The notes beneath the pieces are model-generated. The model had not been told where the DNA came from, did not search any database, and was given only the letters and a program-made list of their open reading frames with translations. Both the position numbers and the translations under genes were made by a program. A stretch of DNA of 35,377 bases from an uncultured Clostridia bacterium (GTDB lineage Bacteria; Bacillota; Clostridia; TANB77; CAG-508): positions 1-35,377 of the forward strand of contig CALXAW010000001.1 in assembly GCA_944386375.1 (NCBI GenBank). The letters run 5' to 3'. Positions within the stretch are counted from its first letter, which is position 1. Each line of letters begins with the position of its first letter. This document shows positions 8,284 to 15,642 of this stretch, one piece after another.

Positions 8284-9339
8284 TTATTTTTCTTCTAGTG
8301 CTAGTTTTATCAATCTATCTAATAATTCACTATATTTTAATCCATATGCTTCCATCAATTTTGGATACATACTTATTTGTGTAAATCCTGGTAAAGTATT
8401 TATTTCGTTTAAATAAATCTTTCCTGTTTTATCTTCTATAAAAAAGTCCACTCTAGCTAACCCTTTTCCATCAATTGCCTTAAATGCTTTTATTGCTTGT
8501 TCTCTTATTTTTTGTGTTTGTTCTTTTGTAATATCAGCAGGTATTACTGTTTTTGATTCTTCGTTTTTATATTTTGCGTCAAAACTATAAAATTCGTCTG
8601 CAGAAAGAACTTCCCCTACACAACCAGCAATTACTTCTTCATTTCCTAACACAGCACATTCTACTTCTTTGCCTGTTATTCCATTTTCAATTAATATCTT
8701 TTTATCAAATTTACTTGCATTTTCTATTGCTTGTTTTAATTGGGTTGTGTTTATTACCTTGCTTACTCCAACAGAAGAACCTGAATTTGATGGTTTTACA
8801 AACATTGGGTAGTGTAATTCTTTTTCTATGTTTTCGCAAATTTTTTCTAAGCTTTTTATCTCTTCTGAAAAGTCCTTATTTACATATATATAATTTTCTT
8901 TATACTTTCTTATATAACAATACTGAGTTTGTTCTATTCTTGCTTTTTCCAATATTATTTTAGTATAAACTTTATCCATTCCCACACTTGAAGCTAAAAC
9001 ACCACAACCTACATATGGAATCTTTAGCAATTCTAATAAACCTTGTATTGTTCCATCTTCTCCATATAATCCATGTAATACTGGAAATATTACATCTAAG
9101 TTTTTTAGATAATTTACTATATTATCTATTTTTTCTAAATTTTCTATTTTTTGCCCCATTTCTACAGTTTTATACTCATCTTTATATATGTACCAATCCC
9201 CTTTTAAATCTATATATATTGGAAATATATTATATTTATCTGCATCTAAATTTTTAATTATATTTCTGCCAGATACTGTAGAAACTTCATTTTCTGTTGA
9301 CATTCCTCCAATTATAACACCTAATTTTAATTTATCCAT
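8284..9339 (-). CDS. ddl: D-alanine--D-alanine ligase
   Basis: ATP-grasp enzyme that makes the D-Ala-D-Ala dipeptide for MurF in peptidoglycan synthesis. Seen in order are VIIGGMSTENEVS at the N terminus, HGLYGEDGTIQGLLE with PYVGCG near residues 90-110, the ATP-binding stretch VKPSNSGSSVGVSKV near 180, and the metal-binding end RVDFFIEDKT plus YLNEINTLPGF near 300-325. The loop EFYSFDAKY carries the tyrosine typical of D-Ala-D-Ala rather than D-Ala-D-Lac ligases. Length (351 residues) is normal. ATG 9339 is chosen because AGGAGG at 9349-9354 is 9 nt away; the in-frame TTG at 9345 would be too close. It lies 20 bp after murF and 16 bp before the membrane protein gene, in one operon. Confidence 0.96.
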   Translation of the reverse strand: MDKLKLGVIIGGMSTENEVSTVSGRNIIKNLDADKYNIFPIYIDLKGDWYIYKDEYKTVEMGQKIENLEKIDNIVNYLKNLDVIFPVLHGLYGEDGTIQGLLELLKIPYVGCGVLASSVGMDKVYTKIILEKARIEQTQYCYIRKYKENYIYVNKDFSEEIKSLEKICENIEKELHYPMFVKPSNSGSSVGVSKVINTTQLKQAIENASKFDKKILIENGITGKEVECAVLGNEEVIAGCVGEVLSADEFYSFDAKYKNEESKTVIPADITKEQTQKIREQAIKAFKAIDGKGLARVDFFIEDKTGKIYLNEINTLPGFTQISMYPKLMEAYGLKYSELLDRLIKLALEEK

Positions 9340-9359
9340 ACACAAAAACCTCCTTGTTA

Positions 9360-10772
9360 TTATATAACTTTTAAGTCTTGTATTAGTTTTTCTGCTAATT
9401 GAAAAAATTTCATTCCATTTGAAGCTTTTAATAAAATATTATCATTTTCTTTTATTATTTGTTTTAAAATATTTTCTATCTCTTCTAAATTTTGTGCATT
9501 ATATATTTGCTCTTTTTTCAGCCCGTTTATTTCCGCTTCTTCTGCAATATATTTTGCATATTGACCACAAGTTATTAATATATCTATATTATTTTTTACA
9601 ACTTCTATTCCTACTTTTTTATGCAATTCTTCTGAATAATTTCCAAGTTCAAACATATCTCCTAATACTGCAATTTTTCTTCCTACATTTATTCTATTTA
9701 AATATTCTAATACTGCCTTTGTAGACTCATAGCTTGCATTATAACTGTCATTTATTATTTTTATACCTTTGCAAACTTCTATTATTTCCATTCTCTTTTT
9801 GCTTAATTCTAATTCTTCTATTCCTTTTTTTATTTGCTCTGTACTTAATTCTAACATATTACCAATTAATGCAGCACATAATGAATTTAACACAAAATGT
9901 GTTCCACTTGTTGGTACTTTTACATTAAATTCTTTATTATTTAATCTACAAATAAATTCGCTACAATCTTCTTTTAATTTTATGTTTTTTGCCATTACAT
10001 CACTTTCGTTTTCAATTCCAAATGTATAAATATCTATATCATTTTTATTTTTCTCATAATAATTATGTAATAAATCATTGTCATTATTTACAACTAAGAT
10101 TTTATTTTTCATTCCTTCTAATATTTCTAATTTAGCTTTTAAAATATTTTCTCTTGATCCTAAATTTCCAATATGTGATGTTCCTATATTAGTTATTACA
10201 GATATTGTAGGTTTTGCTATGTTTGTAAGTGCTCTTATTTCGCCAAAATGGTTCATTCCCATTTCTATTACTGCAACATCTTCATCTTGTAATCTTAAAA
10301 TTGTTAAAGGCAAACCTATTCCATTATTATTATTTCCCTGTGTTTTTAAAACATTATATTTTTTAGAAAGAACACTTGCTATAATATCTTTTGTACTTGT
10401 TTTTCCTACACTTCCTGTTACAGCAACAACTGGAAAATTTTCTCCATACAATTCTCTTTTAGCTGTTGCAATTTGTGACAAAGCTTTTATTGTATCTTGC
10501 ACTTTTATTATTATTTTATCTTTATATATAGATATATTCTCATTTTCAAAATTGATGTTTTGGACTATTACGACTTTTGCTCCTTTTTGAAAAGCCTCTT
10601 CCCACAGCATATTTCCATCTGATTTTTCTCCTTTAATTCCTATGTACACATCATCTTTATTTATTTTTCTTGTATCTGTTGTAAAACCCTTACACTCAAA
10701 ATCTCTATTCCCTAGTACTAATTCACCTTTTGTGCAATTTATTATATCTTCTACAATTAAATTTCTTTTCAT
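9360..10772 (-). CDS. murF: UDP-N-acetylmuramoyl-tripeptide--D-alanyl-D-alanine ligase
   Basis: Cytoplasmic Mur ligase that adds D-Ala-D-Ala to the UDP-MurNAc tripeptide, using the product of the next gene, ddl. The N-terminal domain has FTTDTRKINKDDVYIGIKGE. The central ATPase domain begins VVAVTGSVGKTSTKDII (P-loop near residue 120), followed by QGNNNNGIGLPLTIL and VIEMGMNHFGEI. The C-terminal domain contains INDSYNASYESTKAVLEYL and IAVLGDMFELG. The length, 470 residues, is typical. The ATG is preceded by GAAGGG. It is the first gene of the murF-ddl-membrane protein operon, and a promoter is proposed at 10805-10833. Confidence 0.96.
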   Translation of the reverse strand: MKRNLIVEDIINCTKGELVLGNRDFECKGFTTDTRKINKDDVYIGIKGEKSDGNMLWEEAFQKGAKVVIVQNINFENENISIYKDKIIIKVQDTIKALSQIATAKRELYGENFPVVAVTGSVGKTSTKDIIASVLSKKYNVLKTQGNNNNGIGLPLTILRLQDEDVAVIEMGMNHFGEIRALTNIAKPTISVITNIGTSHIGNLGSRENILKAKLEILEGMKNKILVVNNDNDLLHNYYEKNKNDIDIYTFGIENESDVMAKNIKLKEDCSEFICRLNNKEFNVKVPTSGTHFVLNSLCAALIGNMLELSTEQIKKGIEELELSKKRMEIIEVCKGIKIINDSYNASYESTKAVLEYLNRINVGRKIAVLGDMFELGNYSEELHKKVGIEVVKNNIDILITCGQYAKYIAEEAEINGLKKEQIYNAQNLEEIENILKQIIKENDNILLKASNGMKFFQLAEKLIQDLKVI

Positions 10773-10804
10773 ATAACTATATTCCCTTCTTTTTTATTTT
10801 ATTA

Positions 10805-10833
10805 ATTATATGCTAAAACCAAAAAATACGCAA
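10805..10833 (-). promoter_or_regulatory. Putative murF operon promoter
   Basis: TATAAT (minus strand, 10805-10810) is 17 bp from TTGCGT (10828-10833), about 32 bp before the murF ATG. The -10 is perfect and the -35 is weak. The intergenic repeat copy 2 abuts the -35. Confidence 0.5.
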
Positions 10834-10835
10834 CT

Positions 10836-10895
10836 GCAATGTTGGAGCATAGCGACTTTTTTACTAATTAGAAACTATGACTTTCTAATTAGTAA
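10836..10895 (+). repeat. Intergenic hairpin repeat, copy 2
   Basis: Contains GCAATGTTGGAGCATAGCGA, close to copy 5, followed by a 14-bp perfect stem: TTACTAATTAGAAA (10861-10874) and its complement at 10882-10895, with a 7-nt loop. It lies between the SASP gene and murF, upstream of the murF promoter. Confidence 0.8.
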
Positions 10896-10905
10896 TACAA
10901 ATCAG

Positions 10906-10925
10906 AGACACCAAATTCGGTGCCT
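10906..10925 (-). terminator. Hairpin after the SASP gene
   Basis: AGGCACC and GGTGTCT pair over 7 bp with one G-U, around a 6-nt loop, 14 bp past the SASP stop. It is the only GC-rich hairpin there. The following T-run is weak, so termination is probable rather than certain. Confidence 0.55.
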
Positions 10926-10939
10926 CCGCAATAAACAAC

Positions 10940-11116
10940 TTATTTCTCTACTGCCCTATTTGCTATTTCTATGGCTTTAGAAACTATATTACCACATGTT
11001 TTAGAAGATACATTTCCCCAACTGCCACCGTCTTGTTTTACTTGGTCATAAACTCCTAATTCTCTTGCAATTTCTTCTCTTAAATTATTTGAAATTAGTT
11101 TTGTATTTTTAGACAT
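10940..11116 (-). CDS. Alpha/beta-type small acid-soluble spore protein (SASP)
   Basis: A 58-residue protein of the family that coats and protects DNA in the dormant spore core and is degraded by the Gpr protease at germination. EEIARELGV contains the conserved EIA cleavage site and ELGV helix. WGNVSSKTCGN and IVSKAIEIA match the second conserved helix region of clostridial members (family pattern: WGNLTSRECGNVGG). The ATG at 11116 has a perfect AGGAGG 6 nt upstream. It stands alone, with a hairpin at 10906-10925 behind it. No convincing sigma-G promoter was found. Family members vary in this region, so the function is confident and the sub-type less so. Confidence 0.82.
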   Translation of the reverse strand: MSKNTKLISNNLREEIARELGVYDQVKQDGGSWGNVSSKTCGNIVSKAIEIANRAVEK

Positions 11117-11261
11117 ATTATCCTCCTATATATGGCCAACTAGATTTGAAAACTTTTTTAAGTTTTCTATAATTATTATTTGTATTTTTAATTTATTTAT
11201 TTTAGAAATTTTTTGAAAAAATTTTTTTAAATATTCAGTTTTGTAATATCTTTTAATTAAT

Positions 11262-11909
11262 TTACACACAAATTAAATCTTTCAATTCCTCAAACTTACT
11301 ATCACCTATTCCATTTACATTTTTTATATCTTCTATAGAAGCAAAATCCCCGTTTTCTTCTCTATAATTTATAATTTTAGCAGCAATAGAAGGCCCAATT
11401 CCTGGTAAAGAATCTAGTTCAGTTTCATTGGCAGTATTAATATTTATTAAACCACTTTTGCTGTTTCCACCATTTTGTGTAGTTTGTGAAGAACTTTCCA
11501 CAATTTCTACTCCATCTGTGGTTATATATTCTTCTGTATGTTCGTCATTAATACTAGGTATACGAATTTTTACACCATCTTCTAATACATATGCTAAATT
11601 TATTTTACTCATATCTGCATCTTCTGCCAAACCGCCTGCACTATTTATGGCATCCGAAACTCTTGCACCCTCATTTAATTCAACAATTCCTTCATTTTTA
11701 ACAGCTCCCATTATATGTACCACAATTTTTTCTGTATCAGTTGTTTCTTCTGTTTGTGTTTCATTTTTTACCATTATTTCCTCAGTAGAAATCTCCTCGT
11801 AATTATTGTCTTTAGAATATACATAAAAAGCAATAATTCCCACAGCAATTATTATTCCAATAATAAAAATTCTTTTTTGAGTTTGTGTTAAATTATTTAT
11901 ATCTATCAT
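11262..11909 (-). CDS. comEA: ComEA-like competence DNA receptor
   Basis: Membrane-anchored protein that binds double-stranded DNA on the cell surface for uptake. One N-terminal membrane segment (RIFIIGIIIAVGIIAFYVY, about residues 14-32) is followed by an acidic Thr/Glu linker, a SLBB domain at about 60-120 (VVHIMGAVKNEGIVEL and INLAYVLEDGVKIRIPS), and a helix-hairpin-helix pair at about 150-212 (INTANETELDSLPGIGPSIA and IKNVNGIGDSKFEEL). 215 residues is normal. comEB and comEC, the usual neighbours, are not here. AGGAG lies directly against the proposed ATG, which is unusually close, and no better start was found. The gene is divergent from dacF. Confidence 0.9.
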   Translation of the reverse strand: MIDINNLTQTQKRIFIIGIIIAVGIIAFYVYSKDNNYEEISTEEIMVKNETQTEETTDTEKIVVHIMGAVKNEGIVELNEGARVSDAINSAGGLAEDADMSKINLAYVLEDGVKIRIPSINDEHTEEYITTDGVEIVESSSQTTQNGGNSKSGLININTANETELDSLPGIGPSIAAKIINYREENGDFASIEDIKNVNGIGDSKFEELKDLICV

Positions 11910-12062
11910 CTCCTTTTAAATATTACAATTTTATTACTTTTTTATAAAATATTGAATTTTGTCTAAAAATAATATATATTATCTATATATTGTTTTAAAA
12001 ATACAGGTTGAAAACTAATTAATATATTTACTTTATTCAATTTGGAAGGAATGAAATTAATT

Positions 12063-13319
12063 ATGAAATTTAAAAATATATTTATTTTAATATTTACATT
12101 TTTATTTGTATTTAGTACTTTTAGCTTTGCTACAGACGAACCTACTGTATTTTCAGAGGCTGCAATACTTATAGATGCAAATACTGGTAAATCTTTATAC
12201 GAAAAAAATGCAACACAACAAATGTATCCAGCAAGTACTACAAAAATAATGACTGCAATACTTACTATTGAAAATTGCGAGTTAGACGAAACTGTAACAG
12301 TAAATTACAATGCAATTTCTACCATTCCATCAGGATATAGCATTGCAGAACTAGTAGAAGGTGAAGAGCTAACTGTAAAACAACTACTAGAAGTTTTATT
12401 AGTACACTCTGCAAATGATGCTGCAAATGTGCTTGCCATGCATGTTGGAGGTTCTATAGATAGTTTTGTAAGTATGATGAATAGTAAAGCACAAGAAATA
12501 GGATGCACAAATACTAATTTTACAAATACATATGGAAAACAAGAAGACACTCATTATACTACTGCAAAAGACCTAGCATTAATAGCTCAATATTGTATGA
12601 AAAATAGCACTTTTAGATCATTTGTATCTCAACCAGAATGTACAATTACAGCAACAAATAAACATGAACCACGAAATTTTAAAAACACAAATGATTTAAT
12701 ACGCCCATCTTCAGACTATTATTATGAATATGCAATAGGAATAAAAACTGGATATACAAGTGAAGCAAAAAACTGCTTAATCTCAGCAAGTAGTAAAGAC
12801 GGATTTGAAACAATATCAGTAATTTTAGGAGCAGATAAAGCTCCAGATGGTGCAAGTGCAAGATATGTAGACTCTATTAATTTATTTGAATATGCATATA
12901 ATAACTATTCTATAAAAGAACTTGCACATAAAGATGATGTTATAACACAAATAACCATCCCTAATGGAACAAAAGAAACAAAAGAATTAGATGTATTACT
13001 AGTAGAAGACATAACAGCATTAACAAATATCTCTAATACAGATGCAAACTCTCCTGCAATAACAATTAACAATAACCTATCTGCACCACTAGCAGCGGGA
13101 ACTATTGTAGGAAGTGTTACATATAATATAGATAATATAGAATATAAAGCAGATTTAGTAGCAGCACATGATGTTGAAAAGTCAGATGCACTTATTATTA
13201 TTTTGCAAATAGGTTTAGCTATATTTATATTAATTATTTTGGGTAAATTATTTCTTTCTTCTAAAACTAAAAAACATAAAAAGAAAAAAATGTATAGAGA
13301 TAATATATATAGATTTTAA
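12063..13319 (+). CDS. dacF: D-alanyl-D-alanine carboxypeptidase (DacF/PBP5-like)
   Basis: Low-molecular-weight penicillin-binding protein that trims the terminal D-Ala of peptidoglycan peptides outside the membrane. It has a signal peptide (MKFKNIFILIFTFLFVFSTF, cut near FSFA), then the three active-site motifs of the S11 family: PASTTKIMTA (SxxK), HSANDAANV (SxN) and IGIKTGYTSEA (KTG). A C-terminal beta domain is followed by a hydrophobic helix near residues 385-405 and a very basic tail. In PBP5-like enzymes this end anchors the protein in the membrane. ATG 12063 is preferred: GGAAGGA at 12044-12050 is 12 nt away, whereas ATG 12051 abuts it and TTG 12042 overlaps it. In Bacillus, dacF acts in the spore cortex. 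That name is inferred and vegetative DacA is also possible. Confidence 0.93.
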   Translation: MKFKNIFILIFTFLFVFSTFSFATDEPTVFSEAAILIDANTGKSLYEKNATQQMYPASTTKIMTAILTIENCELDETVTVNYNAISTIPSGYSIAELVEGEELTVKQLLEVLLVHSANDAANVLAMHVGGSIDSFVSMMNSKAQEIGCTNTNFTNTYGKQEDTHYTTAKDLALIAQYCMKNSTFRSFVSQPECTITATNKHEPRNFKNTNDLIRPSSDYYYEYAIGIKTGYTSEAKNCLISASSKDGFETISVILGADKAPDGASARYVDSINLFEYAYNNYSIKELAHKDDVITQITIPNGTKETKELDVLLVEDITALTNISNTDANSPAITINNNLSAPLAAGTIVGSVTYNIDNIEYKADLVAAHDVEKSDALIIILQIGLAIFILIILGKLFLSSKTKKHKKKKMYRDNIYRF

Positions 13320-13324
13320 TGAAT

Positions 13325-13349
13325 GGGCGGAAAATATATCCGCCCTTTT
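13325..13349 (+). terminator. Rho-independent terminator of dacF
   Basis: A 7-bp GC-rich stem (GGGCGGA, 13325-13331, with TCCGCCC at 13339-13345), 7-nt loop and TTTT tail begin 5 bp after the dacF stop. Confidence 0.93.
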
Positions 13350-13352
13350 AAA

Positions 13353-13380
13353 TTATAAAAATCGCTACACTCCAATGTTA
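13353..13380 (-). repeat. Intergenic repeat, copy 3 (partial)
   Basis: On the minus strand this reads GGAG-GTAGCGA-TTTTATA, matching the left half of the family. The palindromic right half is missing and is replaced by the dacF terminator. It starts at the stop codon of the LCP gene. Confidence 0.55.
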
Positions 13381-14679
13381 AAAATCTTCTCCAATTATAA
13401 TAGTTACATTTGCTGTGCTTTTAGAACTTGTTGCTGTACTAGATATTGTTCCTATTTCTAAAAGTTCTTTTATATTTGTAGTTATTTGACTATCTACATC
13501 TGTATTATTAATTATTGTTGTTGTTGGTGTTGTTTTTGTAGTTCCTGTTTTATACACATTATAACCTTTTTGTTTTAATAAATTTGTAGCATTTGTTAAT
13601 TTTCTACTATTTCCACTACCATTTAAAAGTTCTATTTTTATTTGTGAAGCTTGAGTTGTTGTTACATTTGTTGTTCCAGTATTTTCTGTTTGCTCATCTT
13701 CAGTTGTTGTTTCTGTTGAATAAAACATTTCTTGTATTAACTCTTGAGTTTCTTCTTCGTCATATTCAAAAAATGATAATTTATTAAGCATTGTAACTTC
13801 ACCTGGAAGACTATCTGTTTTTATATTGTCTGTATTAAATTCTATAGCATAAGGTAAATAATCTTTTACATCAGATAATTTTGTGTTTGTTTCTAAGTTG
13901 TCATATACTATATCTAACAGTTCTCCTATTTTCATTACATTTTTAAGTTGTATTGTTTGTTTTGCAACTGTTGTCATAAATTCTCTTTGTGTTTTCATTC
14001 TACCAATATCATTATCACCATATTCAGAATCATATGATGATCCATCATTATTATGTCTAAAACGTAATAATTGTTCTGCTTTTGCTCCATCTAACTTTTG
14101 CACACCAGCTTTTAAATTAATATGCAAATCTTGTGTAGGGTCATCATATTTCATATCTATTGGTACATTAAATTCAACACCACCAATTGCATCAACTACT
14201 TCTATTAAAGCATTATTATTGATTACCGCATAATACTTAATATCTAAACCTGTTATTTCATTTACTGCCTTTAATGTGTTTTCTGGACCTGTTTGATATA
14301 AAGCATTTATTTTGTCATAAGAATTTGCATTTGCTTTACTTTTTCCTACAAATGTATCTCTTGGGATTGAAAGTAATGCAGCTTGTTGTGTTTTAGGATT
14401 ATAAGATGCTACCATAATTGTATCTGTCAATTTAGAAGATATGTCTTCACTTACTCCCATTAATAATATTTTAAACTCGTCTAAGTCTTCGACAGTTTCT
14501 TGATTATGTCCCATCATTGTAGCTAGTAACCCTTGCCAGCCCCAACCATTTTTTAATGTACTATATGATACAAAACCACCTAATAATACTAAAAATATTA
14601 CTAAAAATGTTAATATAACTTTTAAAACTCTATGCTTCTTTTTTCTTTTTTTATCCTTACTCATTTGTTTTCTACTCAA
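13378..14679 (-). CDS. LCP (LytR-CpsA-Psr) family cell-wall glycopolymer ligase
   Basis: Membrane-anchored phosphotransferase that attaches teichoic-acid-like or capsular polymers to peptidoglycan. A Lys/Arg-rich start is followed by a membrane helix (VILTFLVIFLVLLGGFVSY). The LCP domain has FKILLMGVSEDISSKLTDTI, LLSIPRDTFVG and LLRFRHNNDGSSYDSEYGDN, carrying the conserved Arg and Asp residues that bind polyprenyl pyrophosphate. A C-terminal LytR_C domain (IKIELLNGSGNSRKLTNAT) follows a Thr-rich linker. TTG 14679 is chosen because AGGAG (14688-14692) is 8 nt away; the same bases overlap the GTG at 14688. A good promoter lies at 14714-14742. Intergenic repeats flank the gene on both sides, and copy 3 touches its stop. 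Confidence 0.9.
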   Translation of the reverse strand: MSRKQMSKDKKRKKKHRVLKVILTFLVIFLVLLGGFVSYSTLKNGWGWQGLLATMMGHNQETVEDLDEFKILLMGVSEDISSKLTDTIMVASYNPKTQQAALLSIPRDTFVGKSKANANSYDKINALYQTGPENTLKAVNEITGLDIKYYAVINNNALIEVVDAIGGVEFNVPIDMKYDDPTQDLHINLKAGVQKLDGAKAEQLLRFRHNNDGSSYDSEYGDNDIGRMKTQREFMTTVAKQTIQLKNVMKIGELLDIVYDNLETNTKLSDVKDYLPYAIEFNTDNIKTDSLPGEVTMLNKLSFFEYDEEETQELIQEMFYSTETTTEDEQTENTGTTNVTTTQASQIKIELLNGSGNSRKLTNATNLLKQKGYNVYKTGTTKTTPTTTIINNTDVDSQITTNIKELLEIGTISSTATSSKSTANVTIIIGEDF

Positions 14680-14713
14680 AATATTCACTCCTAATTTTAA
14701 ATTATACTATTTT

Positions 14714-14742
14714 AGTATAGCAAACTTTCTTTTAAATTTCAA
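14714..14742 (-). promoter_or_regulatory. Sigma-A promoter of the LCP gene
   Basis: On the minus strand TTGAAA (14737-14742) and TATACT (14714-14719) are spaced by 17 bp, about 35 bp before the TTG start. Confidence 0.7.
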
Positions 14743-14771
14743 CAAATATACACAAAATTCACAAAACTATT

Positions 14772-14814
14772 AAAGCGACTTTTATACCATAGGAAAGTAT
14801 TACTTTCTAATTGC
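14772..14814 (+). repeat. Intergenic hairpin repeat, copy 4 (partial)
   Basis: Begins AAAGCGACTTTTATA, continues with GGAAAGTAT and ends TACTTTCTAATT. It matches copy 5 from its middle onward with a few changes and lacks the GGAGCGTA head. Confidence 0.65.
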
Positions 14815-14815
14815 A

Positions 14816-14909
14816 GAACAAAAGCGATGTGATTAAGATATTTTAACATTTTAGCATAGTTACACATCGCGTATTTGTTCGTGCGCCAAATTTTATGAAA
14901 TAAAATTTG
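14816..14909. repeat. Two nested hairpins between repeat copies 4 and 5
   Basis: An imperfect inverted repeat pairs 14816-14831 (GAACAAAAGCGATGTG) with 14863-14880. It is followed by a perfect 10-bp stem CAAATTTTAT (14887-14896), with complement at 14900-14909 and a 3-nt loop. With the flanking repeats this gene-free stretch (14680-14961) is mostly foldable. No coding frame was seen in it. Confidence 0.55.
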
Positions 14910-14910
14910 T

Positions 14911-14972
14911 GTGCAATGTTGGAGCGTAGCGACTTTTATACTAATTAGAAAGTATCACTTTCTAATTAGTAT
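14911..14972 (+). repeat. Intergenic hairpin repeat, copy 5 (best copy)
   Basis: Head GCAATGTTGGAGCGTAGCGA is followed by a perfect 16-bp stem: ATACTAATTAGAAAGT (14938-14953), loop ATC, complement at 14957-14972. The right arm overlaps the last codons and the stop of cvpA, which is read from the other strand. Confidence 0.85.
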
Positions 14973-15600
14973 AAAATAATATATTTAAAATAATGTTATT
15001 ATTGTACATCATTTTAGTTATATATGAGCTCTCTATAGCAGAAGTAATAGCAGTATTTCCATTTACAGATACAATAAAGAACAATATTGCTAAAATTACA
15101 TAAATAATAATTAATGCTTTTAAAATTCCATATATAATTCCACCAATTTCGTTAAATTGTTTTATTATAGGTAAATTACTTATTATATTTGCAACAGAGC
15201 CTAATAAAATTAGCAATAATCTAGTTACTACAAATATTAATATCATAACACCAATACCTACAATATTTATAGCAATTGCTCTTGCTGCTGTTTCTACTAC
15301 AGCATCTTGTGTTTCTGACACCATATTTTCAGCATAATTTCGTACATAAGTAGAAATACCTGTGTTTTCTTGTGTTTCTTCTTCATTTGTGTTTTTTACA
15401 ATAATAGCCTCTATATTTTCATCAATTTGAGTATTATTTATTACAAAATTAGTTATAGGCCAATATAAAATAATAGAAATTAGCAAAGATGCAATAAAAG
15501 CAAATAAACTAAATGCCACCTTAACTAGCCCTCTTCTATAACCTAAAAATATACATAAGGTTAAAATAGCAACTACAATAATATCTAAAACAATTCCCAT
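14962..15600 (-). CDS. CvpA family membrane protein
   Basis: A 212-residue integral membrane protein of the colicin V production/CvpA family, often linked to envelope homeostasis. The N terminus VLDIIVVAILTLCIFLGYRRG, with the GYRRGLVK turn, is the family signature. Four membrane helices are visible, at about 5-20, 28-48, 105-135 and 150-180, plus a soluble loop at about 60-100. The ATG follows AAAGGG at a rather long spacing of 11 nt. It is 42 bp behind the beta-propeller-like gene and probably cotranscribed. The last codons (YTN and stop TAG) are formed by the intergenic repeat, so the natural C terminus may have been changed by repeat insertion. Confidence 0.85.
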   Translation of the reverse strand: MGIVLDIIVVAILTLCIFLGYRRGLVKVAFSLFAFIASLLISIILYWPITNFVINNTQIDENIEAIIVKNTNEEETQENTGISTYVRNYAENMVSETQDAVVETAARAIAINIVGIGVMILIFVVTRLLLILLGSVANIISNLPIIKQFNEIGGIIYGILKALIIIYVILAILFFIVSVNGNTAITSAIESSYITKMMYNNNIILNILFYTN

Positions 15601-15642
15601 ATCTTTATTTACCCTTTCTAAATAATATATATTAATTTAAAA

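Noticed and set aside
11148..11167. 8-bp AT-rich hairpin (GAAAACTT/AAGTTTTC) between comEA and the SASP gene
   Set aside because: Weak stem and no T-run in the direction of comEA; not strong enough to call a terminator. The rest of 11117-11261 holds nothing recognisable.
11910..12062. Sigma-F-type promoter for dacF
   Set aside because: GGTTGAAAAC near 12007 looks suggestive but fails key positions and has no matching -35; not called.
14772..14972. Repeated hairpin units considered as a CRISPR array
   Set aside because: Only two copies here, unequal in length, no uniform spacers and no cas genes.
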